A program made the position numbers and the translations under genes. Positions 1 to 8,545 of a stretch of DNA of 55,071 nt are shown in pieces. The stretch's first letter is position 1. Each line of letters begins with the position of its first letter. Below the pieces are notes generated by a model that made no database searches, was not told the origin of the DNA, and saw only the letters and a program-made list of their open reading frames with translations. Source of the stretch: Polynucleobacter sp. (GTDB lineage Bacteria; Pseudomonadota; Gammaproteobacteria; Burkholderiales; Burkholderiaceae); contig NZ_JAHBAK020000020.1 of assembly GCF_018500155.2 (NCBI RefSeq), forward strand, positions 1-55,071, written 5' to 3'.

Positions 1-110
1 AAGGCTGGATCTTTACTACCGTAAACGATTCCCGGAGTTTTTCCGGAATTGCGCAGACGGCGGCTCGCACCCGTTCCCTGTACGCTTCTTTCGAATGCAA
101 CAACTTTCAT
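1..110 (-). CDS. rplY: 50S ribosomal protein L25 / general stress protein Ctc, N-terminal fragment
   Basis: Only the first 36 codons are inside the window; the gene runs off the left edge. The reading begins [20 protein letters not shown] and continues into a GKTPGIVYG segment, the typical start of the bacterial L25/Ctc family that binds 5S rRNA. An AAGGGAA ribosome-binding site lies about seven bases before the ATG. It follows prs in the same direction, the usual Burkholderiales order (prs, rplY, then pth beyond the edge). Whether the protein has the long Ctc C-terminal domain cannot be seen. Confidence 0.9.
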   Translation of the reverse strand, partial: MKVVAFERSVQGTGASRRLRNSGKTPGIVYGSKDPA

Positions 111-134
111 ATTAAATTCCCTTTTAAGGTTAAT

Positions 135-156
135 TTCCGTTCGCGACCAAACGGAA
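135..156 (-). repeat. Hairpin in the rplY leader
   Basis: A perfect 7-base inverted repeat (TTCCGTT and AACGGAA around an 8-base loop) lies between the rplY -10 box and its ribosome-binding site, so it would be in the 5' leader. No U-tract follows it, so it is not an obvious terminator. A role in leader stability or autoregulation is only a guess. Confidence 0.4.
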
Positions 157-159
157 AAG

Positions 160-195
160 CCTTAAATTATATCGTGGGAAGGAAGGGATTTACCT
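160..195 (-). promoter_or_regulatory. Candidate promoter of rplY
   Basis: On the minus strand a perfect TATAAT lies at 171-166, about 56 bases before the rplY ATG. No good -35 hexamer is found at 16-18 bases spacing, so this is a moderate call. It would let rplY be transcribed apart from prs. Confidence 0.4.
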
Positions 196-256
196 ATAAA
201 CCCTCAAAAAACCGCCTTAAACCCCTAAAAATGGGCTTAAAACCGTATTTTTTGGT

Positions 257-1222
257 TTATTCAGCAAACATCGACATGACTGAATCACCCTTACTGATAC
301 GAGAAAGGGTCTCAGCAAGCAATGGTGCAACGCTCAATTGGCGAATTTTGCCCACTTTTAGCGCTTCTTCAGTCAATGGAATGGTATCGGTTACTACTAA
401 TTCGTCTAATTCTGAGGCTGCAATACGAGCTACAGCGCCACCCGATAACACGGCATGCGTGCAATATGCGGTGACACCTTTGGCGCCACGCTCTTTGAGT
501 GCCTCAGCGGCTTTACAGAGGGTTCCACCAGTGTCAATGATGTCATCCATGATGACGCAATGACGACCCTCTACTTCGCCAATGAGATGCATAACCTCAG
601 ACACATTCGCTTTGGGACGACGTTTATCAATAATCGCTAAATCTGTGCCCAATTGTTTAGCCATTGCTCGAGCGCGTACAACGCCGCCGATATCTGGGGA
701 GACAACAATCAGATCCTTCTGACTCTTTTGGGCTTGTAGGTCAGCAAGCAAAACTGGTGAGGCATAAATGTTATCTACTGGAATATCAAAGAAACCTTGG
801 ATCTGATCGGCATGAAGATCCATTGTGAGGACGCGCTCAATGCCAGCAACGGATTGGAGCATATTAGCTACGATGCGGGCTGAAATAGCAACACGAGCTG
901 AGCGTGGACGACGATCTTGGCGAGCATATCCAAAGTAGGGAATCACTGCAGTGATGCGACTAGCGGAAGCCCGCTTTAAAGCATCAATCATGATCATTAA
1001 TTCCATCAAGCTGTCATTAGTTGGTGCACAGGTTGATTGAATCACTACAACATTTTTGCCGCGAACGTTTTCTTGAATTTCTACTTGAATTTCACCGTCT
1101 GAGAAACGACCAACAAAAGCTTTACCTAGTGGCAACTTGAGTTCTTTAGCAACTGCTTGCGCTAAAACCGGATTTGCGTTGCCAGTAAATAAAGTTAATA
1201 AATCGGAGCTTGTCGGTGACAT
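257..1222 (-). CDS. prs: Ribose-phosphate pyrophosphokinase (PRPP synthetase)
   Basis: Makes phosphoribosyl pyrophosphate from ribose 5-phosphate and ATP, the precursor for purines, pyrimidines, histidine, tryptophan and NAD. The 321-residue protein has the expected family length. The N-terminus carries the [11 protein letters not shown] and GRFSDGEI motifs. The catalytic YARQDRR segment is near residue 105, and the PRPP-binding loop [12 protein letters not shown] is near residue 226. The start is an ATG just after the tRNA-Gln gene. It probably belongs to a transcript with ispE, tRNA-Gln and the TPR-LolB gene upstream, with rplY downstream. Nothing in it looks abnormal. Confidence 0.97.
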   Translation of the reverse strand: MSPTSSDLLTLFTGNANPVLAQAVAKELKLPLGKAFVGRFSDGEIQVEIQENVRGKNVVVIQSTCAPTNDSLMELMIMIDALKRASASRITAVIPYFGYARQDRRPRSARVAISARIVANMLQSVAGIERVLTMDLHADQIQGFFDIPVDNIYASPVLLADLQAQKSQKDLIVVSPDIGGVVRARAMAKQLGTDLAIIDKRRPKANVSEVMHLIGEVEGRHCVIMDDIIDTGGTLCKAAEALKERGAKGVTAYCTHAVLSGGAVARIAASELDELVVTDTIPLTEEALKVGKIRQLSVAPLLAETLSRISKGDSVMSMFAE

Positions 1223-1276
1223 AGTCTTAGGGGTTTTGTAGGGTCAAAAGGTTGTCTTTATCGTTTCTACAGTATT

Positions 1277-1353
1277 TGGCAGGGGAAGAAGGATTCGAAC
1301 CTTCGCATGCTGGAATCAAAATCCAGTGCCTTAACCAGCTTGGCGATTCCCCT
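1277..1353 (-). tRNA. tRNA-Gln (anticodon UUG)
   Basis: The 77-base gene folds as a normal cloverleaf. The acceptor stem pairs AGGGGAA with TTCCCCT, the discriminator is G, and CCA is encoded. The anticodon stem-loop CTGGATTTTGATTCCAG presents TTG, reading CAA/CAG glutamine codons. The T loop GGTTCGAATCC is intact. The gene begins five bases after the ispE stop and ends 54 bases before prs, so it is probably cut from a polycistronic transcript. Confidence 0.96.
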
Positions 1354-1358
1354 ACAGA

Positions 1359-2243
1359 TCAATCTGAAGAAACCAAATTGTAAGCGGGATTTTTATTTAG
1401 CCCCCCAACAATTCGGCCTACCCACCCTTTTGGAAGATTTTGTAGAAGATTTTCCAGTTTGTCGCGATCAGTCTTAGGGTCTAAGACGGCAAAAACGCTA
1501 CTTCCGGAGCCTGACATACGGGGTTCTGAACCCGGTACAGCCTGACGTATCCAATCCAAAGCTTGCTTCACTTCAGGGCAAATCCGCATCGCCACTGTCT
1601 GACAATCATTTGAAAGATCGGACCAAGACGATGCAAGAAAGCCCTCCATTGTAATCTGACCATGATTTCGGGTCAATTCAGGGTCTTGGAAGATTGCTTT
1701 TGTGGCTACTCCTGTTTTGGGAAAGATGACCACGTAATCTTGCTGACCTAAGGCCAATCCTTGCATCTGCTCCCCAATTCCCTCGACAAACGCATTCTTG
1801 CCAAAAAGAAAGAAAGGCACGTCTGCGCCGAGCTGGAGGCCAAGTTCGCTGAGGGTTTTTTGATCAAGATTGAGGTTCCATAATTGATTAAGACCGATGA
1901 GGGTGGTTGCTGCATCGGACGACCCTCCCCCTAAACCTGCGCCCATGGGGATTTCTTTTTTTACAGATATCTCGACACCATGCTGCGTATGGCAGTACTC
2001 GTTTAGTAAGCGCGCTGCGCGAACGACTAAGTCATTTTCTGGTTGAACACCAGGAATGGGGTTGATGCGATGTATTTTGTTATCTTGCGTGCTTCTTAAG
2101 TAAATCGTGTCGCACCAATCAATCAGCTGGAATGCGGATTGGAGTAGGTGATACCCATCTGCTCTCTGACCAATGATATGCAAAAACAAATTGATCTTTG
2201 CTGGTGAGCGCAGCGTTAGAGAGGGTTTATGTATTTCATTCAT
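1359..2243 (-). CDS. ispE: 4-diphosphocytidyl-2-C-methyl-D-erythritol kinase
   Basis: Phosphorylates CDP-methylerythritol in the MEP route to isoprenoids, including the ubiquinone side chain. The protein is a GHMP kinase of 294 residues. The SPAKINLFLHI substrate motif is near the N-terminus, and the ATP-binding glycine loop PMGAGLGGGSSDAATT is near residue 98. A C-terminal MSGSGSSVFAV motif is also present. The chosen start, MNEIHKPSL, overlaps the end of the upstream TPR-LolB gene by 8 bases. The longer reading upstream (13 more residues) starts inside that gene and does not resemble the family. Confidence 0.96.
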   Translation of the reverse strand: MNEIHKPSLTLRSPAKINLFLHIIGQRADGYHLLQSAFQLIDWCDTIYLRSTQDNKIHRINPIPGVQPENDLVVRAARLLNEYCHTQHGVEISVKKEIPMGAGLGGGSSDAATTLIGLNQLWNLNLDQKTLSELGLQLGADVPFFLFGKNAFVEGIGEQMQGLALGQQDYVVIFPKTGVATKAIFQDPELTRNHGQITMEGFLASSWSDLSNDCQTVAMRICPEVKQALDWIRQAVPGSEPRMSGSGSSVFAVLDPKTDRDKLENLLQNLPKGWVGRIVGGLNKNPAYNLVSSD

Positions 2244-3723
2244 TTGGATTGTCAAATACCAAACGAATATCGATCGATCCAATATTAGAGCTTCTGGTCA
2301 TCGTTAATTTTTCAAGACGATTTTTATCGCTCCATGTATAGAATAAATCCCAGCCATCTTGCTTAATGCTCCTTACTTGCCCTTTTGCATTGCGTTCAAC
2401 ACTAGCTTCGCTACCTGGCCTTATTTCACCTCTGAGCCAATTTGAGAGTCCTCTGGCTGGCAGTGGTAGACCCAAAGTATTTTGTACTAGCGTATCTGCA
2501 TCTATTGCTGTGATGACCTGTCCATCACGTTCGAGCACGGCCTCGCCAGGAGTGATGGTAATTTTTGCAATGGCCCCACCAACAGGGTTGCGAATTTCTA
2601 ATACATCTTTAAGCTGTTCTTGGGTAAGTGTGAAACCGCCTGAGCCACCTTGATTTTGGGCGTCAGTTAGCCCTGTGACTTTGACAGCAAAACGCCCATC
2701 CCACAGACCATTGGCTGCTTGATCCGTATTTGACCAGTCAGGTTTTAAGCGTTTTAAAGTTTCCTTCAAAGTGGGATTATTAGCATCTAATTTTTGGCCT
2801 TGCTTCCATATTTCTTCAGCCTCTGCAGGGCGTCCCATTACCCAAAGAACTTCTCCAATGTGTGCTGCAATATCTGCTTCGGGCTTTATTTTGAATGCTT
2901 GTTGGAGTTGCTCTAAAGCTAGAGCATTCTTACCAAGCCGAAAATTTACCCAACCCAAACTGTCCAAAATAAAACTATCTTTTGGGGAAAGTTGGTGTGC
3001 TTTGGTGATCAGTGCAAATGCTTCCTGCAATTTGATATTGCGGTCGGCTAAAGAGTAGCCCAATGCATTTAAAGAGTTGGCATCGTTTGGATTTTTTCGC
3101 AAAATTTCACGCAATGTTTTTTCCATGACATCAAGGTGCCCTGCTTTTTCTGCAGACATGGCATACGTGTAAAGCAGACTGGGATCTTTGATGTCCGGTT
3201 TTGCTGTTGAGGCAATTTCGTAAAAGGCACGCAGCGCATCTGACTCATCCTTTGCTTTCGCAAGCAATGCCTGCAGTTGCACCAGAGTGCTTTCTCGTTG
3301 CGATGGATTTTGTTGTTTGAGTAAGGCGATCGCTGGCTTTACTGCTTCTGACCAGCGATTGCTTAATATCAGCAAGGTAACTAGAACTTCTTTAGGTTTC
3401 GTTTGGGAGGAGGGAGAAAGGTTCTCCCAGGTCTTTGCAGCATTTAAAGCGAGTTCAGGTGAGCCCCCAGTAATTCCAATTTCCATGGCTCTTTGTGCCA
3501 AACGCGGATCCTTGTATTGGCGCGCCATCTCCATGTAAGTGCTATACGCTAAGCCAGCTTCACCTCTTTGCAAGGCAATTTCCGATGCAAGCACTTCAAA
3601 AACGGCTTTTCCTGTTTGGGCGTCATCCACTTGCGCAATGGCAAAGCAAGGTATGGTGATCCAGCAGGCGACGAGGAGAAGTCGCAAACCCTTGAAATAG
3701 GGCCTCAGTAAAAATTTGCTCAT
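2236..3723 (-). CDS. TPR-repeat protein fused to a C-terminal LolB-like domain
   Basis: The 495-residue exported protein has three parts. Residues 1-33 are a signal sequence ending in an AIA/Q cleavage-like site. Tetratricopeptide-type helices follow to about residue 325, clearest at 213-325. From about residue 338 a LolB-like domain begins at WDGRFAVKV; it continues through IRNPVGGAIAKITITPG, TLGLPLPARGLSNWLRG and a C-terminal RLVFDN strand. LolB is the outer-membrane receptor that accepts lipoproteins from LolA. It is normally a separate lipoprotein gene between a TPR gene and ispE in this order. An LVAC lipobox-like string exists at residues 17-20, but the hydrophobic stretch before it is very short, so lipidation is doubtful. 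The ATG is chosen over a GTG two codons earlier. Confidence 0.85.
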   Translation of the reverse strand: MSKFLLRPYFKGLRLLLVACWITIPCFAIAQVDDAQTGKAVFEVLASEIALQRGEAGLAYSTYMEMARQYKDPRLAQRAMEIGITGGSPELALNAAKTWENLSPSSQTKPKEVLVTLLILSNRWSEAVKPAIALLKQQNPSQRESTLVQLQALLAKAKDESDALRAFYEIASTAKPDIKDPSLLYTYAMSAEKAGHLDVMEKTLREILRKNPNDANSLNALGYSLADRNIKLQEAFALITKAHQLSPKDSFILDSLGWVNFRLGKNALALEQLQQAFKIKPEADIAAHIGEVLWVMGRPAEAEEIWKQGQKLDANNPTLKETLKRLKPDWSNTDQAANGLWDGRFAVKVTGLTDAQNQGGSGGFTLTQEQLKDVLEIRNPVGGAIAKITITPGEAVLERDGQVITAIDADTLVQNTLGLPLPARGLSNWLRGEIRPGSEASVERNAKGQVRSIKQDGWDLFYTWSDKNRLEKLTMTRSSNIGSIDIRLVFDNPNE

Positions 3724-3758
3724 AAGCACATTCTAATCTGCGAATCTACAATGGATTT

Positions 3759-4595
3759 ATGCCAGAGTTGCCAGAGGTAGAAGTCACCCGTTTGGGTATA
3801 GCCCCCCATTTGCAGGGGCGCTTGATTAGCGCTATCAAAATCATTGATGGGCGCTTGCGTTGGCCTGTGCCCAAAGCGCTGTTAAAAATACTCCCCGGCA
3901 AAAAGGTAAAGGCAATTGAGAGGCGAGGTAAATATCTTCTATTTGAAATTGATGAAGGATATCTGCTGATCCATTTGGGGATGACGGGAACTTTACGTGT
4001 TTTGCCATCCAATGAACCTTTAAAGCCGCATGATCGTGTGGCAATAGAATTTGGAAAATTGAGTTTGCGATTGCACGACCCAAGAAAATTTGGGGCAATT
4101 TTGTGGCATCCAAAATCACAAGGACGCATCGAAGATAATCCCTTGCTGCAAAAGCTGGGGGTGGAGCCATTCTCATCAGACTTTGCTGGAGAGCTAGGGG
4201 CCCAAGTCTTGTATCAGGCCTCACGTAAACGAACGGTTGCCGTAAAGCAGTTTTTATTAGCAGGTCAAGCAGTTGTCGGTGTTGGTAATATTTATTGCTC
4301 GGAAAGTCTTTTTGAAGCAGGCATCCATCCCGCAACACCCGCTGGAAAGCTCAGTCGCCCTCAATGCTCTCGCTTGGCGCAAGCAGTCAGAGTCATACTC
4401 AAAAAAGCGATTGCTGCTGGTGGAAGTAGTCTCAAGGATTTTGTAAACAGCGAGGGAGATCCAGGTCACTTCATGGTGCAAACCACGGTCTATGACCGTA
4501 AAGATGAGCCATGTAAGGTATGCAAAACCCCGATTAGGCAAATCGTGCAAGGTCAGCGCTCCACGTATTTTTGTCCCGCATGCCAAAAACGTTAA
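3759..4595 (+). CDS. mutM: Formamidopyrimidine-DNA glycosylase
   Basis: Removes 8-oxoguanine and formamidopyrimidines opposite C, the first layer of the GO repair system. The 278-residue protein begins MPELPEVE, giving the catalytic proline and glutamate immediately after the initiator methionine. The H2TH region with GVGNIYCSE is near residue 168, and the C-terminal zinc finger reads CKVC then CPAC. Only 35 bases separate its ATG from the divergent TPR-LolB start. It overlaps mutY by 16 bases, so the two GO enzymes are translationally linked. Confidence 0.97.
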   Translation: MPELPEVEVTRLGIAPHLQGRLISAIKIIDGRLRWPVPKALLKILPGKKVKAIERRGKYLLFEIDEGYLLIHLGMTGTLRVLPSNEPLKPHDRVAIEFGKLSLRLHDPRKFGAILWHPKSQGRIEDNPLLQKLGVEPFSSDFAGELGAQVLYQASRKRTVAVKQFLLAGQAVVGVGNIYCSESLFEAGIHPATPAGKLSRPQCSRLAQAVRVILKKAIAAGGSSLKDFVNSEGDPGHFMVQTTVYDRKDEPCKVCKTPIRQIVQGQRSTYFCPACQKR

Positions 4596-5722
4596 GCGCC
4601 ACCTTCGCAGAAAAACTAATTTCTTGGCATGCCCGAAGCGGGCGATCAGGTTTACCCTGGCAAGGAAATCGTGATCCCTATGCAGTTTGGGTATCGGAGA
4701 TTATGTTGCAGCAAACGCAAGTGACTACCGTGCTTGAGCGTTATCCCCGATTTATGAAACGTTTTCCAACAGTGCAAAAATTAGCAAGCGCGCCAATCGA
4801 TGATGTACTAGCTGAATGGGCGGGGCTTGGGTATTACTCGCGAGCAAGGAACCTGCATACCTGCGCCCAACAAGTGATGAAGGATTTTGGAGGGCAATTT
4901 CCAAGAGATCCGCATACATTAGAAAAATTGAAAGGCGTTGGGCGATCTACTGCTGGTGCAATTGCGGCCTTTGCATTTCATGAGAGAGCGCCTATTCTGG
5001 ATGCGAATGTCAAAAGAATTTTGGCGCGTTTATATGCAGTAGAGGGTGTGCTTCAAGATAAGAAAACGGATGATCAGCTATGGCAATTGGCTATTGATCT
5101 CTTGCCAAAGAATGCCAAGGATATGCCGGTGTATACCCAAGCCTTAATGGATTTTGGAGCCACTTGGTGCACCGCTCGCAAACCAGTTTGTTTGGGTGTA
5201 GAGAAAAAATGCCCTTTCGAGCAGTCTTGCCAGGCAAATTTAAGCAATCAAGTATTAGTTTTGCCGCAAAAAAAGACTAAAACGAAATCCCCAGAGTTTA
5301 TTAGCAACATGCTTTTAATACGTGCCGGTAATTTCATTCTCCTCCAAAAGCGTCCAGATAAAGCGATTTGGGGCGGTCTATGGTCATTGCCCGAATCACC
5401 ATGGACTAGTAAGGCTGCAGAACAAGCTGTTTTGGTCAATACAAAAAGTTTGTTGAAAGAAATCTTGCCGACAGAGAATGTGAATGTCTGGCAACCGATC
5501 TTTAAAAAGATGACACTTAGTCAACGCATTAAACATGTCTTTACCCACAGATGTTTGTGGATACAGGTGTGGAGCAGCGAGGCTACCCAAAAAACCGATT
5601 TACTCGACCCTAGCTTGAAGTGGATTTCCCTGAACCAGTTAGGTCGTTATGGGCTACCCCAGCCGATCAAGGTTTTGCTGCAGGGATTGAGTCCAGTTCG
5701 CGGTGACGATCTAAAAAATTGA
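4580..5722 (+). CDS. mutY: A/G-specific adenine glycosylase with an enlarged Fe-S loop
   Basis: Excises adenine mispaired with 8-oxoguanine. The 380-residue protein carries the catalytic glutamate in WVSEIMLQQTQV. It has the helix-hairpin-helix LKGVGRSTAGA with the catalytic aspartate in ILDANV. A C-terminal Nudix-like domain, with ILLQKRPDKAIWGGLWSLPE and an FTH version of the 8-oxoguanine reading loop, follows. The [4Fe-4S] cysteines are C197, C204, C211 and C217, a C-x6-C-x6-C-x5-C pattern instead of the classical C-x6-C-x2-C-x5-C. The ATG at 4580 is preferred over a TTG three codons earlier. Its last 56 bases overlap the convergent rapZ gene. Confidence 0.95.
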   Translation: MPKTLSATFAEKLISWHARSGRSGLPWQGNRDPYAVWVSEIMLQQTQVTTVLERYPRFMKRFPTVQKLASAPIDDVLAEWAGLGYYSRARNLHTCAQQVMKDFGGQFPRDPHTLEKLKGVGRSTAGAIAAFAFHERAPILDANVKRILARLYAVEGVLQDKKTDDQLWQLAIDLLPKNAKDMPVYTQALMDFGATWCTARKPVCLGVEKKCPFEQSCQANLSNQVLVLPQKKTKTKSPEFISNMLLIRAGNFILLQKRPDKAIWGGLWSLPESPWTSKAAEQAVLVNTKSLLKEILPTENVNVWQPIFKKMTLSQRIKHVFTHRCLWIQVWSSEATQKTDLLDPSLKWISLNQLGRYGLPQPIKVLLQGLSPVRGDDLKN

Positions 5723-6557
5723 GTTGAAGGCTAGCAAGTGACCTCTGACTACGGAAATGTTCGCTAATGCGATTAACTAAATACACCGAACGATGTTGTC
5801 CACCAGTACATCCAATAGCGACAGTTAAATAACTGCGGCCATCAGCAATATAGTGGGGCAACCACTTCTCAATAAATTGAGTAATGTCGTTTTCCATGCT
5901 GACCACCTCAGGAATTTTCTCTAAAAATTCCTTTACTGGCTTGTCATTGCCAGTTAACGGCCTTAGCAATTGATCGTAATGAGGATTGGGGAGGCAACGC
6001 ACATCAAAAACGAGGTCGGCTTCGCTAGGAACACCCTTTTTGAATCCAAAGGATTCAAAAATCACAGTTAAGCCAATGGGCTTATCTTTTAAAAGATCCT
6101 GAATCCAGGAGCGAAGCGCATGCGCAGGAAGATTGCTGGTATCAATGCTATGGGCTTGAGCGCGCAATGGTTCGAGCAGGTTACGTTCTTTGTCAATAGC
6201 TTCAATGAGGGTGGCTGACTGATTTTCTTTGTCGTTGCTGGAGAGTGGGTGGCGACGACGTGTTTCAGAAAAGCGCTGCACCAAGGTGTTGGTATCGGCA
6301 TTTAGAAAAACAATCCGAACTTGATGATCGCGCTTTAAATTCTCCAATATGGATGGGAGTTCGGCGATGGATTGGCCTCGTCTTGCATCAATCGCAACAG
6401 CTACGCGTTCACTCTTTTCTTTTGCCAGAGTGCCAATGAGATTTTCTAGTAGTGAAACGGGAAGATTATCGACGCAATCATAGCCAGCATCTTCAAATGC
6501 TCTCAGGGCAACTGATTTACCCGAGCCTGAGATTCCGGTAATCAGATTAATCTGCAT
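5667..6557 (-). CDS. rapZ: RNase adapter protein RapZ / P-loop nucleotide-binding protein
   Basis: In enterobacteria RapZ binds small RNAs and directs RNase E to control amino-sugar synthesis. The role in betaproteobacteria is less clear. The 296-residue protein has the Walker A GISGSGKS at residues 8-15 and the conserved C-terminal GCTGGQHRSVYLVNR motif near residue 250. It lies 3 bases downstream of hprK, as in other proteobacterial rpoN-region clusters, where it was formerly called YvcJ/YhbJ. Its 3' end overlaps mutY on the opposite strand, which extends the stop by some residues but leaves the core intact. Confidence 0.93.
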   Translation of the reverse strand: MQINLITGISGSGKSVALRAFEDAGYDCVDNLPVSLLENLIGTLAKEKSERVAVAIDARRGQSIAELPSILENLKRDHQVRIVFLNADTNTLVQRFSETRRRHPLSSNDKENQSATLIEAIDKERNLLEPLRAQAHSIDTSNLPAHALRSWIQDLLKDKPIGLTVIFESFGFKKGVPSEADLVFDVRCLPNPHYDQLLRPLTGNDKPVKEFLEKIPEVVSMENDITQFIEKWLPHYIADGRSYLTVAIGCTGGQHRSVYLVNRISEHFRSQRSLASLQLNFLDRHRELDSIPAAKP

Positions 6558-6560
6558 GCT

Positions 6561-7547
6561 TTAAAGTAGGCGACCCTGAGATTTGATTGAATCCGATTCC
6601 GCATTCATTTGTAGTCGTTGACGTTCAATAAATTCTTTTAGGGTATCAATGCCACGTAATTGCAAAATCGTATTTCGAACAGCTGCTTCAACTAAAACTG
6701 CCAAGTTTCGACCTGCGGCCACCTGAATTTTTACTGTGCGAATAGGGATGCCTAAAACATCAATATGCTGAGCTTCTAGCGGTAGACGCTCAAATTCGCC
6801 ATCAGTACGACGTACTAGTTGCACAATGAGGCGGAGTTTTAATTTGCGGCGTACGGCGGTCTCGCCAAAGATGGTGCGAATATCGAGTAAGCCTAGGCCA
6901 CGCACTTCCAATAGGTTGCGCAGTATGACGGGGCAGCGACCTTCAATGTAATCAGGTCCTAAGCGTGAGAAATCAACCGCATCATCTGCTACCAAACCAT
7001 GTCCACGCGAGATTAGTTCCAAACCTAACTCGCTTTTTCCAAGGCCAGATTCTCCGGTGAGCAATACTCCTAAGCCCAAGATATCCATGAATACACCATG
7101 CATCGTAATTTGTGGTGCACCGATCTTGGTAAGGTAAGTACGAAGATGGTCAATGACCTCAGCAGCAGAAATTTGGGTAGTAAATAAGGGTGTGGAGGAG
7201 CGCTGACAAAACAATTGCAGGTCGGGATCTGCAGGCTTGCCATCAGCCACAATCACGCACGGTGGCGTTTTGGATATGAGGCTCGCAATTTGCTCTTGCT
7301 TTTGTTTGGTTTCCAGGGCGGCATGATAGTCAACCTCTTGCTCGCCAAAAATTTGGATACGACTAGGGTGAATGAGGTTTAAGTGGCCTACCAAGTCAGA
7401 GCTGGCAGCCGCAGCTTTAACGGCTTCTGGTGGAAAGGTCCGATCGGCACCTTCAAGGCCGCCAATCCATGAAAGCTTTAAATCAGAAACATTGTCGTCA
7501 AAAATCTGCTGAGCAGTTACTCCGTCTAAGAGTAAGGGCTGAGTCAT
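6561..7547 (-). CDS. hprK: HPr kinase/phosphorylase
   Basis: Phosphorylates and dephosphorylates a serine of the PTS carrier HPr, linking metabolic state to PTS signalling. The 328-residue protein has the N-terminal HprK domain. The Walker A loop [19 protein letters not shown] is near residue 165, and the downstream signature [15 protein letters not shown] is near residue 215. It overlaps ptsN by four bases (ATGA), so the two are co-translated. No HPr or enzyme I gene lies in the window. In betaproteobacteria these proteins generally serve regulation rather than sugar import. Confidence 0.95.
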   Translation of the reverse strand: MTQPLLLDGVTAQQIFDDNVSDLKLSWIGGLEGADRTFPPEAVKAAAASSDLVGHLNLIHPSRIQIFGEQEVDYHAALETKQKQEQIASLISKTPPCVIVADGKPADPDLQLFCQRSSTPLFTTQISAAEVIDHLRTYLTKIGAPQITMHGVFMDILGLGVLLTGESGLGKSELGLELISRGHGLVADDAVDFSRLGPDYIEGRCPVILRNLLEVRGLGLLDIRTIFGETAVRRKLKLRLIVQLVRRTDGEFERLPLEAQHIDVLGIPIRTVKIQVAAGRNLAVLVEAAVRNTILQLRGIDTLKEFIERQRLQMNAESDSIKSQGRLL

Positions 7548-8005
7548 TTTTGGTTACCCCATCCTTGTAACAATTCACTAACTTTTACTTTATCTGTGGC
7601 AGAGGCTAACTGCTGCCTCGTATCAGAATCTGAAAGTAGTTGGGCGATAGACGACAGAATTTCTAAATGTTGTTGGGTTGCCTTTTCCGGGACCAATAAA
7701 AAAATGAGAGTGGAAACAGGCTCGTTATCAGGCGCGGCAAACTCAATAGCGTCTTGAAGCCTCATAAAAGCAGCTGCAGGTTGTTTAAGACCTTTTACGC
7801 GACCATGAGGAATGGCAACACCAGCGCCTAGAGCAGTTGAGCCCAGATCCTCTCGAGCATTTAGAAATTCAATAACCGAGCTTGCATCAATACCAACTTG
7901 TTTGGCAAAGAGGTCCCCGGCGGCTGCAAAGGCATCAGACCTGCTTTTGGCTAGGACGTCTAATGCGATGCAGTCAGGGGTGAACAGATGAGTCAGGGCA
8001 TTCAT
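7544..8005 (-). CDS. ptsN: Nitrogen-regulatory PTS EIIA protein (EIIA-Ntr)
   Basis: A 153-residue PTS EIIA type-2 domain protein. The phosphorylatable histidine lies in the [11 protein letters not shown] motif near residue 67. In other proteobacteria EIIA-Ntr is phosphorylated through PtsP and NPr. It then modulates potassium transport, stress and nitrogen responses through direct protein contacts. It is usually encoded beside rpoN, but here the upstream neighbour is hpf and rpoN is missing. The stop overlaps the hprK ATG, and 33 bases separate it from hpf. Confidence 0.94.
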   Translation of the reverse strand: MNALTHLFTPDCIALDVLAKSRSDAFAAAGDLFAKQVGIDASSVIEFLNAREDLGSTALGAGVAIPHGRVKGLKQPAAAFMRLQDAIEFAAPDNEPVSTLIFLLVPEKATQQHLEILSSIAQLLSDSDTRQQLASATDKVKVSELLQGWGNQK

Positions 8006-8038
8006 TGAGATTGATTATAGGTGTCCTGACGAAAAAGA

Positions 8039-8362
8039 TTACTCAAATCGCTTTTCGTGATGGTGATCTTGGATCTTTTCTTTGTGTTTGACAACTTGAC
8101 GCTCGAGTTTATCTACCACTGCATCCATTGCATGATAGAGGTCTGCATTGTGAGCCTCGGCAAATAGTTCCTTGCCCTTGAGGTGAATAGTGATCTCAGC
8201 GCTTTGGCGACGATCCTTCTCTTTGGCGTTATCAACTACCAAAAAGGCAGATGCATCAATTACATGATCAAAGTGCTTACGAATTTTGGCCAATCCCGCC
8301 TCAAGGTGCGTGCGCATAGCTGGGGTAACTTCGACATGACGGCTATTGATTTTCAAATTCAT
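8039..8362 (-). CDS. hpf: Ribosome hibernation-promoting factor, short type
   Basis: Binds the decoding region of the 30S subunit in slow growth and promotes inactive 100S ribosomes. The 107-residue protein starts MNLKINSRHVEVTPAMR, has the typical beta-alpha-beta fold sequence, and ends in a histidine-rich tail (DHHHEKRFE). It lacks the extra C-terminal dimerisation domain of long HPF. A strong AAGGAG site precedes the ATG. A TTG two codons upstream is not used here. It leads the ptsN-hprK-rapZ group. Confidence 0.93.
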   Translation of the reverse strand: MNLKINSRHVEVTPAMRTHLEAGLAKIRKHFDHVIDASAFLVVDNAKEKDRRQSAEITIHLKGKELFAEAHNADLYHAMDAVVDKLERQVVKHKEKIQDHHHEKRFE

Positions 8363-8545
8363 GAGCAACTCCTTTTATCAACACATGCGCAAAGCAATGC
8401 CTGGGGTGCGCAGTAAGCCCCTATATTTTTTGAGCTGTTTTTTTTGGAAAATAAACCATGAGCCTCCAGCGTATCAGCGATTTTGCTCAAATCCAAGGGG
8501 GTAAAGGCACTTTTTTAATGCATGGGATGGGACGCCTTGCTGGGC
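8363..8545 (-). other. Intergenic gap where rpoN would be expected
   Basis: The 183 bases between lptB and hpf hold no coding region and no recognisable sigma-54 remnant such as the RpoN box ARRTVAKYRE in any minus-strand frame I read. In many Burkholderiales rpoN sits exactly here. The gap probably contains the hpf promoter, since an A/T-rich stretch with TATAGG lies near 8430, but no convincing -35/-10 pair could be fixed. Confidence 0.5.

Noticed and set aside
3841..4338. 165-codon open frame antisense to mutM
   Set aside because: Lies wholly within mutM on the other strand, has no recognisable domain, and mutM is a certain gene.
8369..8545. Decayed rpoN remnant
   Set aside because: No frame gave any recognisable RpoN C-terminal motif; the gap is too short and looks like a promoter region.
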